Shown here piece by piece: positions 1 through 39,114 of a stretch of 64,000 bases of DNA. The notes beneath the pieces are model-generated. The model was not told the origin of the DNA, searched no databases, and worked only from the letters and a program-made list of their open reading frames with translations. Position numbers and translations under genes: made by a program. Numbering within the stretch: the stretch's first letter is position 1; every line of letters starts with the position of its first letter. This DNA comes from Pomphorhynchus laevis (Eukaryota; Acanthocephala; Palaeacanthocephala; Echinorhynchida; Pomphorhynchidae): positions 34,995 to 98,994 of the forward strand of contig WNNJ02003181.1 of NCBI GenBank assembly GCA_012934845.2. The letters are read 5' to 3'.

Positions 1-441
1 ATTTTTCCATAGCTTTGAATATTATAGAACTGCAGTTTAATTTTCTACGCTATTTGTATACCAAAAACTGATTATCTTCTACTGATAGAAGTATATCTGT
101 AGTAAATCGAACTATGGCGAACTGATGTTCTAGCCAAATGAAATATGCTGTATATATGTAAACGATTATAGTCGCTCGACGTTTGGCTTCTAATGATTAT
201 ATCCAATAAGATTGAAACCGGTCTGGAAGATGACTGACAGCTCTAGAATCTATTGCAACAGCAGATTCTGTGCATTGATATTCTCCAATCTAGTAGCACC
301 GTGTCGAATGAATAGTTTATCTAGTATATATATTACAAAAATAAGATGCAAAAGTGTTCAAAGAGTTGATCATGCGAAATCGTAATATTTACTATTAACG
401 TCTTAACTTAATTTTCAACATAACAAAATTATATATATTAC
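1..441. other. Partial MetAP1 intron 12
   Basis: AT-rich sequence after the exon 12 donor. The family's final segment (WPD..T.. and QFEHT motifs) was looked for here and not found. Nothing else is recognised. Confidence 0.6.
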
Positions 442-27915
<27,474 letters not shown>

Positions 27916-28067
27916 GCTTCTTAGTTCAATAACCGACAACGATGATAATCTGACAATTTGAACAAAAACGGCATTTATAAACAATAATAATAAGACTTTA
28001 TTAATAAAAATACATAAATGGAAGCGTCGTTTAACAAGAAGTCCGTTTAAAAAAATAAAAAGTAAGT
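27916..28067 (-). promoter_or_regulatory. MetAP1 5' flank (UTR/promoter space)
   Basis: Only 152 bp separate the start codon from the LTR element. Any promoter must lie here, in the LTR fossil, or beyond it. No clear TATA box or initiator was identified. The call rests on position alone. Confidence 0.4.
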
Positions 28068-28166
28068 TGTGGTATTACATTTAATTACTTTACCATTTTA
28101 TATTTAACTTTACCTACTATTTGTAGATTCGTGAATAAAAGCCATTTATTCTCTCTGGTTATCACA
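28068..28166 (+). repeat. 5' LTR of gypsy fossil 1
   Basis: 99 bp, TGTGGTATTAC...GGTTATCACA. It contains AATAAA at 28134. The stretch 28127-28140 is complementary to the putative primer site at 28168-28181 just outside the LTR. Confidence 0.88.
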
Positions 28167-30444
28167 ATTTTATTCACGAATTGTCTTGATGGATACTCTG
28201 TTCAAGCCGGATACACTCAAACTAACGACATACTGTCCTGAAGCAGTCTACTGTGTTCTGCACGACAAACTCTCGATGATCGATATCTAACTATGTGGAT
28301 CGTCTTGAAACACTTGCGCGACAATGCACCTTCAAAGATGTGAAAGCTAAGGAGCTGTGCGATATTCTTATTTGCGATTCATTTATTACGGGTTTACAAT
28401 CGAACGAGATTCGTCAACGCATACTCGAGACTAATGACATCGACAAAGAGAAAGCTTATCAAGTCGCTCGAACGATTGAAGCAGCTCAAACTCAATCAAA
28501 CGAATATCGACACACATCCGAATTCACAGTAAATGCCTTAAGGGAAACCAAAGGTTCAAAAGGAAATACTGATATTTCTGAAAGTGAAGAATCTATTGCC
28601 GTAGCTCAAAAGATCAACAAGAAAAGGTGCTACTTTTGTGGTGGAGTTATGCATACACGAAATCGTTGTCCAGCCCGGGATGCTGAATGTTCATTCTGCT
28701 TAAAACGTGGACACTACGAAAAAGTTTGTCGAACTAAGTTGCTTCGATCTCGACGAAAATACAATCGTAGTACTCGACCATACGCGTCCGACTGTGAATC
28801 ACTTAATATCATATCCTGTCAAAATGCAAATGGTGATGCATCAAAACTTGACGACATGACGGTACAAGTTCGCGTTGGAACACAACAGCTGGATGCTCTT
28901 ATCGATACAGGGAGCTCTTCCAACTTTGTCGATTCATCAGTTATTCGAAAACTAGGTATTCCTACAGAATCTTGTTGCGTTAGGATTTCCATGGCTAATT
29001 CATCATTTACATCCGTATGCAATGAACGATGCGTATTACCGATATCTTACTGTGACCGAAACTATACTGACATTCAATGCTTCGTCATGCCTCATCTTGA
29101 AATGAAAAAGTACAAATGAAAAAGTGCACAATGAAAAAGTGCAAAGATGGCGTCTCGATCTATCTGAGTTCAAATATTGTATACTTTACCGGCCTGGAAA
29201 GTTGAATTATGCGGCCGACTCAATGTCTAGGGATATTTGTGCTTCAAGTTGCGGTTACTTTAACAAACAGAAAGATCTCAAGCTTCTTTATGAACTTCAC
29301 GCTACGCTTTGCCACCCAGGAGTCAATCGTTTGTATCACTTCGTTCAATCGAATCAACTTCCATATAGCACTGAAGACGTTCGTTATGTTGTATCTCATT
29401 GCGTTACCTGTTCGTTGTTGAAACCAAACTTCTTCAAGCCTCCAAAAACTGCCCTCATCAGAGCGACACGACCTTTCGAAATAATTTCACTTGACTTCAA
29501 AGGTCCTTTGCCCAGTTCATCAGGCAAGAAATATTTGCTTACAGCCGTCGATGAATATTCTCGTTATCCCTTTGGATTTGCATGCCGTGATATGTCCGCT
29601 CAAACAGTGATAAATTGCCTGCGTGGTATAGTGACAATATTTGGTCCACCTGAATTTGTACATTCCGATCGCGGGTCATCCTTCATGTCGAAAGAATTCT
29701 CTGATTATCTGGAGAGTATTGGCACGGTAGCAAGTCACTCTTCTCCGTACAATCCGTTAGGCAACGGACAGATCGAACGCTATAACGGTATATTATGGAG
29801 CGCTGTACTTTTGCAGCTTAGAGACTACAATCGTCCGGTTGCTGCTTGGGAAACGGTCCTCGCTGAAAGCCTTCAATCTATTCGAGGACTATTATGCACC
29901 TCAACTGGCTCGACACCTCATGATCGAATCTTCAACTTCTCTAGACGCCCATTAATTAAATTCAATTTACCAGAATGGCTCCGTCGTCCCGGATCTGTAT
30001 TCGTGCGAAACTTCTACAAACACGACAAATACGACGATAAATTGCTCAAAGCTAAACTGATAAACGCGAATCCAAACACGGCTCATATCGAACTTCCATC
30101 TGGGAAAGAAGCAAATATTTCAACTCGACACCTATCTCGTTATCCTTCAGAAACCTCCATTTACAAGGATCCAGACAGTTCGGATATTCGTAGTTCGGGA
30201 TTGTCAAGGGACGGGGATGATGACTGTCAAGATAGCTTCGATAGGAACCAGCCAGACTATGAAGATGATAACAATAACGGAAAGCAATATGATGCCACTG
30301 ACAATATCGATATGAACTTGAGTTCAAAGAGGACATCAATTCCTGAGGCAAACCATCATCCCGTGACAACTAGAGAATTCTACCGACGAAGTACAAGAAG
30401 TCGAAGAAGTCCTGCATACTTCCAAAACTATCACATGGGATGAA

Positions 30445-30543
30445 TGTGGTATCACATTTAATTACTTTATCATTTTATATTTAACTTTACCTACTATTTG
30501 TAGATTCGTGAATAAAAGCCATTTATTCTCTCTGGTTATCACA
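30445..30543 (+). repeat. 3' LTR of gypsy fossil 1
   Basis: 99 bp, matching the 5' LTR at all but about two positions. Confidence 0.88.
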
Positions 30544-30559
30544 TAAGTCAACAGAAAAA

Positions 30560-32075
30560 ATAGGTCGACAATTTCTTTATATTCTTCTTCCTATAAAGGC
30601 TTCAAATCCATGGGGATCTGAGCCCCCCAACCAATCCAGCACGCCGCTTTCCGATTGAACCACCCGGGGTCTTTCACCCCCCCCCGAAGAATCCAATCGG
30701 TGCGGACGATGTTGGGTAAACGAGAGACGAGGAGCTTAAGAAACCTTAGCCTTTGCTCTGGGGGACGTCCTCTTGAGAAGAAGACTAATCCCGAGATAGC
30801 CCATATACCCCAAAGGCGCACCTGCGTTTTCCCATTCAACGACAGATGCTGGGCCAGTTTTAGAGCCCACCTAGCTTTCTTCAGGATACGTTTAAGTCTA
30901 TCCAGATCAGCTTTTGCCGACAGTTCACCGTAACAATGAACCCCAGGTATTTTACTCGACTTGTGAAGGTGGGAGTGGTTCAGAGGCAAATATGGAGGAG
31001 AGCGCAGAGAGTGCTAGTCTCTTAAGTTTTTTCTTTGTTGCAGGGGAGCCATGAAAGACTACCACCTGCGATTTTGCAGAGTTTAAAATAAGATTGGATT
31101 GGGGTAGCTGGTCTTTTAATCTTGAAAATAAACAGCTGATGTCTGAGACTACGTCTTTACACCTGCGTCCAGTGAACAGGGCTGTAGTGTCATCAGCGTA
31201 CACCACTAGACGTTGTTCGCGTTTAAATATTTTGAATAGTTTAAGAGGCAGCAATGTATAAGATAGGAGAAAGTGGGGAACCTTGAGGCACATCCGTAAT
31301 AGGGTAGAACTGACGCGCATCAGGGTCGTCTTCATAGTAAAAACGCTTGGAATACAGCAGGATCTCCACTCTGTTCACAATTCTCGCAGGCAACCCAAGG
31401 GACCTGAGAGAAGAAATCACAAAAGGAATGGAGATGCAGTCAAATGCAGCAGAAAAATCAAGGAAAACAGCCACAACTAGGTGATGGCTATTATCCCAAC
31501 AAAACTGATCCACCTCACCAACTGCTGAATGGACCGAGCAACCTTTGACAAACCCATGAAAAGCTGGAGGGATCAAATTACGCCTACTTAAATAGTCGCA
31601 GATTTTACGCGCAAGCGCCTTTTCGTAAATCGACACTAGGGCATTTTGAATCGAAATAAATCGCAGATATTTAGGGCATGAGCAGGATTTTTTCTTAGGA
31701 AGAAAAACACGCTTACTAATATTGATGCCTGCTACATCGGATGGGGAGGCTAAAAGCATTGTGACGGCCACCTCTCTTCTCTGATCAGCTGTCAAAAGCT
31801 GACAGACCCGAGAAGAAAGTGGAACGACGGATTTGGATGTGCCCGGTAATGGACCCCAGGAGTTAAGGATATCCGTAACAGATAGATCCCTACTTCTGAA
31901 GTTACACCAAGGCGGGATTGGTTGAGGTGATTGAGTGGCTCCATAGTTGTGTAGGGCTAGTGACTCCTCTAAAACTTTATCAAGGCCTACATTCCCTATC
32001 CAACCCAATGCTATATCCTTCCAGGATTCGTGTAGTTGAGCACAGTTGGTGTCGGTCGTAGCTGTCTTCTTACGT
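30560..32075 (-). mobile_element. I/R1-like LINE remnant (RT)
   Basis: Frames 31241-32008, 30952-31335 and 30591-30989 give VAVFLDFSAAFDCIS, DVPQGSPLSPILYI and VVYADDTTALFTGRR, then a thumb/connection region ending TDWILRGGVKDPGWF. These are RT blocks of the I/R1/Jockey group. Two frame changes separate the pieces. The 5' half with endonuclease and ORF1 is missing. The 3' end lies close to the gypsy fossil. Confidence 0.78.
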
Positions 32076-32129
32076 CCTCCCGTCGACGTCCTTGTGTGTT
32101 CAAAACTGTTAAATTTGCTGATTTAATAT

Positions 32130-32213
32130 GGAACTGGATTGATCTGGACCTGGATTGATCTGGAACCAAATTGATCTGGAACAAATTGATCTGGAACTGG
32201 ATTGATCCGGAAT
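32130..32213. repeat. Minisatellite, unit about 15-16 bp
   Basis: Five units of 'ttgatctggaac(caaa/tgga)'. Confidence 0.8.
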
Positions 32214-32501
32214 GTATGTAGTCAGCAAGTATCTAGTCAGCATGAAAAAAAGGAAACAACCTACGTAGATTCCAAAATGCCGAATGGAGAATTGGGTGAC
32301 ATAAGCACAAAATACGACTAAACCTCTCAACTCTAAATGGCTGAATGATAGAGATATCATTAGTCCCCTAGACCCTGAAAGAGGAAAAGACCCACAACTA
32401 CAAGTCATTCTTAATCAAAGGTGTACTCGTTCTATTTTCAATTGAATACGTCCAAGATACTTAGATCAATATTCCACGGGTGAAAGAATAATATAAATTC
32501 C

Positions 32502-32570
32502 TGTGCTATTATTTATTCTTTATTTATAGATACTGTCGAATAAAGTCTTTATTCTTGATATTCAATTACA
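32502..32570 (+). repeat. Possible solo LTR related to the gypsy fossils
   Basis: TGTGCTATTA...CAATTACA, 69 bp, with GAATAAAGTC followed by TTTATTCTTG placed as in the 99-bp LTRs. No target duplication is visible, so this is tentative. Confidence 0.3.
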
Positions 32571-32676
32571 GTTTGGTACGAGATCATTTTTCAAAGCATT
32601 TAGCTCGATACGTTTCGTTGTAGATTTAATTTTTTTCAAAGACAAAAATTTATTCAAATAACTAAAATTAAAATAT

Positions 32677-33500
32677 TTAATATATGTTGTCATTTCTTAT
32701 TAATCTATGCCTATCAAACGGCGGTCTGTTCTTTGCTGAACGCGGGCCGCGGATGCACATAGATTTGCAGCGCGCAAGCTGGAGTTCGATAGTCTCTCGA
32801 AGGCGTGTTATTTCGTGAGCATATATGGTGCTTCTCTTTGCAGCGAGCTTGTCTGCGAGCCGTTGCAAAAATCTCGAAGCAGACTTTCCCTCACCGCCTA
32901 AGCAGGAGAGTACGATCCTCCCTTCATCGTTGAATGCTCGATTGTTTTACGCATATTTTCGTCGTATGCTGATACCAATGATAACATGATTGCCTTGTTG
33001 CTAGCGTGTTTTTGTTTGAGCAATGCAGTAGAGCCTAAGCATTGCTCGGATCTCAATTCAGTCCCTCGCAGCCCTTCCAAATATGGCTCGCATAACATTA
33101 GCGAGTTTTTGTATTCTTCTTCAACGACTTGAAATGGATCCACAATCCCGAGACCGCCGCAATTGAGAGATAATGAAAGGATGGGCCACAGCGAACCGCG
33201 GAGTTATCTAGTCGAAGAAGATAGTTGAACGCATTGCGTATTGTACTCTGAAGAGGGCTGAACCAATCTAGCTCACACTGAATCGTCCTCTTGTATGATC
33301 ACACTTGTGTTGCAGTGATTTTGTGAAGCAAGTGTATGCGATCTGTGTGTCCAGCACTCAAACTTCAGCTAGTCGCTCGACGAGCGCGCAGAATTTCGAT
33401 ACCTTCGTATCGATAGAGTTTATAAGGTGGGGACGATTTCAAACAGGATCACCAAGGATGATCGTTCCATCGTTTCGGATTTCCTCAGTTTCACAAAAAA
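32677..33500 (-). mobile_element. RLE-type LINE remnant, internally deleted
   Basis: NCGGLGIVDPFQVVEEEYKN SLMLCEPYLEGLRGTEL near 33100 and, after a gap, RLADKLAAKRSTIYAHEITR with CKSMCIRGPRSAKNRPPF near 32800 match the thumb and extreme C-terminus of the 44.5-kb element. The zinc motif and most of the endonuclease between them are missing. Confidence 0.78.
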
Positions 33501-33534
33501 GTTGATGAATGTGTCGAATTGGATGTTAATTCAT

Positions 33535-35114
33535 CCAATTAATTATTTAAATGGCATCGGATTAGGCGTTTGAAGCACGGCATTGATGTTGATTGGCGAA
33601 TATGAATTGGCAGATTCCACGAGAGAGGAGAAGCCACAACGAAGGAGCGGAAGCCAAAAGAGGTAGAGTAGTTTAAAACATGTAAAAGAAGGGAATTAGG
33701 GGAACGCAAGGAACAGAAAACAGAACGAGAATTGTCGAGATAAGGAAGGTTGAGAAATGAAGAGGTAGGATAAGTTACAAGGCAGAAAGCAATGAGAGGA
33801 AGACGAATTTGAACACGAGAATAAATGGTAGGCAAATTTAGAGAAGCAAGATGGTGAGATGTATGATCAAAACGACGAAGACTGAGGAGAATTTAAACGG
33901 CTGCGTTTACGATGCGTTGTATTAAAAAAAGAGTGGATTTAGGTGAGTTGGAAAATAGACTAAAAGAATAATCAAGTCTCGAGAATAAAAGGGAAGATAT
34001 GAGAGTCATACCTGAAGTGAAATCGATCAATCTACGAATGTGACGGAATTTGCGGAGAATCAAGGTAGATGAGCGTACTTTATCTCTAACGAAAGGTTTA
34101 AATGAAAGCCGACTATCGAAATGGAAGTCTAAACAAACGAGATTGTCAACGATAGGAAGAATTGTAGAATTTAATGACACGGAGATAGGCTCTAAGCTGG
34201 AGCGTCGAGGATGGATCCACATAATTTTAGATTTATTAGGATTCAGAGTAAGACGAAGAGAAGAAAGATGATTGAAAATTGAGGCAAGACAGTTGGAAAC
34301 AGTCACTAAGATCATCAATACGATAAGCAGGTGCGTGAGCATATATGATAATGTCATCAGCATATTGCATAATTGGAAGTCAAATGTATGAGAAATAGAA
34401 GACAAATCACCGAGAAGAAGAGAGAAAAGCAAAGAGTTATAATAAGGAGCCTTGTGGAACACTGGACGGGATGGAAAAAGGATGGGAGAGAGAAGAGTTA
34501 GAATAGACGAGAAATGTACGGTTTGATAGACATGAAGAAAACCAAGCACAAGTGTGTAAGGAAAAGCCATAATCATGACGAAGACGATGGAGAAGAATCG
34601 AGTGATCGACGATGTCAAAAGCAGATGATAGATCAAGAGAAACTATGACACTACATAATTTTTGATCGTGCGAGATGAGTAAATCGTTATAAACTTTAAG
34701 ACAGGCAATTTCAGTAGAGTGATTAGAGCGAAAAGCAGCTTGGAAGATAGGAAAATAGATGTACATTAACTTGCTCGAGAATAAGACGCTCAAGGAGTTT
34801 AGAGAGGGTTGGGGAAGTGAGATAGGATGGTACAGAGATGGTAGTGGAGGGTAGATGGATTGCGTTTAGATGAGAGGGCGAGCAGTGGCGCATTTTCGGT
34901 TGGAATGAAATGTGCGGTTGCGGATAGACAAGTTGAACAAAGTTGTTATGAAGGGTGAGATAGATGAGCAAATATTTTAAAGCAAGTGGGTGGTAATTGG
35001 GTCAGAATGCGAGGTTTTATTATGTAATGACAGAATAACCGAAGAAACTTCGTCTGACGACACGGGAAGAAAGTGAAATAACTCTGGGAATTAAGTATTT
35101 AAAGAGATAAGAGG
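33535..35114 (-). mobile_element. L2-like LINE, 3' part (split by a gypsy fossil)
   Basis: Reads from the right: SDPITTHLL and FNLSI-like residues, then FRSNHSTEIACLKVYNDLLI, VSLDLSSAFDIVDHSILLHR, PSSVPQGSLL and an ADD-like region, ending in the L2-type tail FGFRSFVVASPLSWNLPIHI RQSTSMPCFKRLIRCHL. Several frame changes. Its 5' part continues at 39115, on the other side of the inserted LTR element. Confidence 0.82.
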
Positions 35115-35199
35115 TGTCATGTAATTACTAATAACTTAATACTTTGCTTTAACAGCTTTACGTGTTATGGATTGTTCAATAAAGCTCCTGTATAGTTCA
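35115..35199 (+). repeat. 5' LTR of gypsy fossil 2
   Basis: About 85 bp with AATAAA at 35178. The stretch 35171-35183 can pair along its whole length (one G-U) with 35201-35213 just outside the LTR. Confidence 0.75.
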
Positions 35200-38100
35200 A
35201 TTTATTGGACAATTGTGGGTCAAGCTATAGACAAAATATTCAAGCCAGATGCGTTTTCCGCTCATCCGAACGATGTCGATGCACCCTTGGTTTGGGATCA
35301 TTGGAAGCGCCGATTTAATAAGTATATGGATTCAATCAAAGATCTGGAAGATGGTGATCGTATAGAAGTCTTAATTAATATGGTCTCACCTACAGTATAT
35401 AATTACATCAGCGAATGCGATTCCTTCGACGAAGCGATATAAAGGCTCGAGCAACTATACGATAAAGCTCGCAATGAACTTTTCGCGCGTTACAAACTGA
35501 GCACACATAGACAAAGCGCTGACCAAACAATCGATCAATATCTAAAAACGCTAGAGACCTTGAGCAAGGATTGTACTTTCAAGGCAGTGTCGCAGCAGAT
35601 CACAAGAACCTCATTATGGCGCGACGCATTTGTGTCCGGAATTCGATCGTCTTTTATCAGACAGCGCCTACTAGAATGTAACGACCTTACTATGGATGTT
35701 GCATACACTAAAGCACGAGCATTCGAAATGGCAGGGTTTCAGTCTGCAAGCTACGGAGTAACTCGATCAACAAATGCTCAGGTTCATTCAGCGACATCAG
35801 ATCACGCAAACACCAATGACGAGCATTAGATCAATCGAGCGACGTCGACACTCCCACGCTAGCTGTTACTACAAGAACGTGTTTCTTCTTCGGACAAACA
35901 TGGCATCCAAGATCACGATGCGGAGCTCGTAATAGTTCTTGCCGGCACTGTGGCAAGATAAGACATTTTGTAACTGTGTGCAAGTCGCGATTACAACAAA
36001 AAAAGATTGAATGCGATGGATACGGATAATCAGACAACTCGTTTAACTTCAATATTATCGACAACAGGTGATCGATGCTGCTTTAAAAAGGCAGAGATAC
36101 ACATTCGAATTAACGATTCCTTAATTTTGGCTTTATTAGATACAGGTAGTTTGGAGAATTTCATAGATTCAAAAGTGGTTGTTCAGTTGGGACTGAGAGC
36201 ATATCCGTGTAACGAAAAGGTATCGAAGGCCTCGAAATCTCAAACGTTGGTAGCACTCAGTTCGTGTCAAGCAGACATATACGTACAAGGAGCAAAGCAT
36301 AGAAACGTTCGCTTATTATGCTTACCGAATCTGAGCTACCAAATTATTTTGGGGCATCCGTTTATGCGCAGCTATGAATCCGTAACAATGCGATTCCATG
36401 GGAGAAGGGATCCATTGATCATTAATACGTTATCAATAATGCTCGTCGACTCTCCTAGATTGCTTTCTACATTGACATCGGATTTCCACCCTATCGTAAC
36501 AAAATCCCGTCGTCATAACAGTGAAGACTATCGTATCATAAAATTAGAACTGGATAGATTGTAGCACGACAAAATTATTGAACCTAGCCAGTCTCCATGG
36601 AGAGCCCAAGTCCTAGTAATTAACAATGGGCGAGCAAAACGTCGAATGGTTGTCGACTATGCTCAAACAATCAATAGATTCACATGTCTGGATGCCTATC
36701 CATTGCCACGGATCGACAAAATTGTACAGAGAGTATCGCAATATCGGGTATTTAGTAGATTTGATCTAAAACAGCTTATCATCAATTATCTATTCATCCG
36801 AGCCAAAGAGCGTACACAGCGTTCGAAGGCGCGGCCAAATTATATCAGTTTTGCCGAGTACCATTCGACTCACGAACGCCCCGGCGATTTTCCAGAGCAC
36901 GATGGATGACATTATATCCAAGCAAGATATTCACGATGTTTTTGTGTACCTTGACGATGTGGTTGTTTGTGGTCAGACAATGAGTGAACACAACTTTAAT
37001 CTGGAAAGATTCCAACACGCAATAGAGTGTTATGGCATCACGATCAATAAGGATAAGTGTAAACTTCGTCGATAGTGTATAAAACTACTCGGATATACCA
37101 TCTTGAATGGTGAGATGATACCAGATGACGATCGGGTCCAAGCTTTAAAAGAAATAAAGCCACCTTCGACCCTTAGGAATTAAAACATGTGCGAGGTTTA
37201 TTCGCACATTATTCGCGATGGATTCATCGATTTTCGGATAAACTACATCCGCTGATAATCGCAAAAACTTTTCCGATGGACATATCGGCAATTCGTGCTT
37301 TCAACCAACTACGAGACGACGTCATTAACGCGACTATGACGGTCATAGATGAGCGAAAGATGTTCACCGTAGAAACGGACGCTTCGGAATTTTGCATAGC
37401 AGCTGTGTTAATACAAGATAATAAGCCTGTAGCCTTTTTCTCCCGTACGTTACATGACAGTGCTAAAAACTATGCGGCCGTTGAAAAAGAAGCGTTGGCT
37501 ATAGTCGAGAGTGTAAAACATTGGCGGCATTACCTTTTGGAGCGGCAATTTGAGATAATCACGGATCAAAAAAGTGTGTCTTTCATTTATACGAAGAATA
37601 ATAGCAGCATTAAGAATGGTAAACTCATTCGTTGGAGCCTATAGTTGGCCCCATTCAAGTATACTATTTCGTACCGCCCAGGAGAAATAAACGCGCTTGC
37701 TGATTCAGTGTCGCGATTTCGGTGTGCATCCATCCATAAATCAACAAGTCAACTTCGACTCATTCATGAAACATTATGGCATCCAGGAGTAACTAGACTT
37801 GCTCACTTTGTCAGATCGCGCAATCTTTTATTTTCGATTGCTGACGTAAAACAGGTAATTAAAGAATGTCAAACGTGTGCATAAGTCAGACCTTGTTGAC
37901 TACAATCCACAGATGCCACGTATAATCAAATTAACTCAACCATTCGAACGGATCGCGATTGACTTTAAGGGGTATATCACATCTGCAACGAGAAACCGAT
38001 ATATTCTCGTCATTATCGACAAGTTTTCTAGGTTCCCTTTTGCTTTTCCATGTTCCGACATATCAGCTCGTACCGTAATTCGCTGTCTTGATCAGCTTTT

Positions 38101-39026
38101 TACTCTTTTTGGAACGCAGTTTTTTGTTCATTCAGACCGAGGCACTCCTTTTCTGTCGCAAGAATTATCCACATATCTTCTGGACCAGGGAGTGGCTTGT
38201 AGCAGAAGTACCCAGTATAATCCCACTGGAAACGATCAGGTAGAACGGTACAATGGAATCATATGGCGTAATATAGAGCTCGATTTGAAAACACGTCATT
38301 TAACAGTCGACTTTAGGGAGAAGTCACTGCCTACTGGGCTGCACGCTATACGTTCTCTATTATGTACGGAAACGAACGAGACGCCACATGATCGATTTCT
38401 GAAGTTCAAGCAAAAATCTTATACAGATATAAGCATTCCAACCTGGTTGTTTCCGCCGTTGAAGTCGTAGATCTTTTAAATGCTAGTCCGTACTACACAC
38501 TTGTCCGATTTAATGACGGTCGTGAATCTACTATATCGATAAGGCAGCTTGCTCCATATCCTGATAACGTCACCAACAACACGACATTGACCGACTTCGC
38601 GTAAGAGCGCACGGTTAGTCGTCTACACTATAACAGTCAATATAAAGACGCAACGGGCAACCAAGACGCGATAAATTTACACATGCCACGTCAACAATAT
38701 AACGACCAACATGGAGAGTCCACAGACAATCACGAGGCGATAAATTTACATTAGTCAATAAATCAACAAAATTACGAAGGATCTGATAAAAAAGATGCAA
38801 GCATTCATCCACACGATCAAGATTGCATGGAAACGAAACTGGATAAGCAACAACAATCCCAAGATGTAACGTATGACCAGATGAGGACGTCGGAAACAAA
38901 CGAGGAATACTCGTGCCATAACGATTCCATGGTACGAGGAGAATAGTCTATTTGACCAGGAATTCGAAAAAGTGGGAGGAAACGAAACCGTCTAGGATAT
39001 CTCAAAGACTATCTCGTCGGGGAGAA

Positions 39027-39114
39027 TGTCTTGTAATTACTAAGAACTTATTACTTTGCTTTCAGGTTTACGTGTTATATATTGTTCAATAAAGCTCTCG
39101 TGTTATAAAATACA
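39027..39114 (+). repeat. 3' LTR of gypsy fossil 2
   Basis: About 88 bp, aligned with the 5' LTR from TGTCTTGTAATTACTAA. The right border is set by the CA end and is uncertain by a few bases. Confidence 0.72.

Larger units (their letters stand above)
28068..30543 (+). mobile_element. Ty3/gypsy LTR retrotransposon fossil
   Basis: Bounded by 99-bp LTRs (TG...CA) and a 5-bp target duplication TAAGT (28063-28067 and 30544-30548). Parts seen in order: gag with zinc-knuckle cysteines, an aspartic protease with the DTGSS box, the end of an RNase H, and an integrase with its HHCC and DDE regions plus a chromodomain-length tail. It is broken, with few breaks, and not autonomous. The two LTRs differ at about two positions, so it is young. 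It is related to the older element at 35.1 kb. Confidence 0.88.
35115..39114 (+). mobile_element. Older Ty3/gypsy LTR fossil inserted in an L2-like LINE
   Basis: Short LTRs (35115-35199 and 39027-39114, TGTC...CA) differ at roughly 15 percent of positions and by small length changes, so it is clearly older than the 28-kb element. Parts in order: gag, zinc knuckles, aspartic protease, RT, RNase H and integrase. It is broken, with about eight breaks. Flanks AGAGG and AGGGG may be a worn 5-bp duplication. The inserted element separates the endonuclease and RT parts of an L2-like LINE on the other strand. Confidence 0.85.

Noticed and set aside
1-441. Terminal MetAP1 exon with the WPD and QFEHT motifs
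   Set aside because: Neither motif could be read in any minus-strand frame here; the exon must lie outside the window.
27984-27984. In-frame upstream ATG as MetAP1 start
   Set aside because: It would add 23 residues (MFINAVFVQI...) before the zinc finger, which begins close to Met in the family; 27915 fits better.
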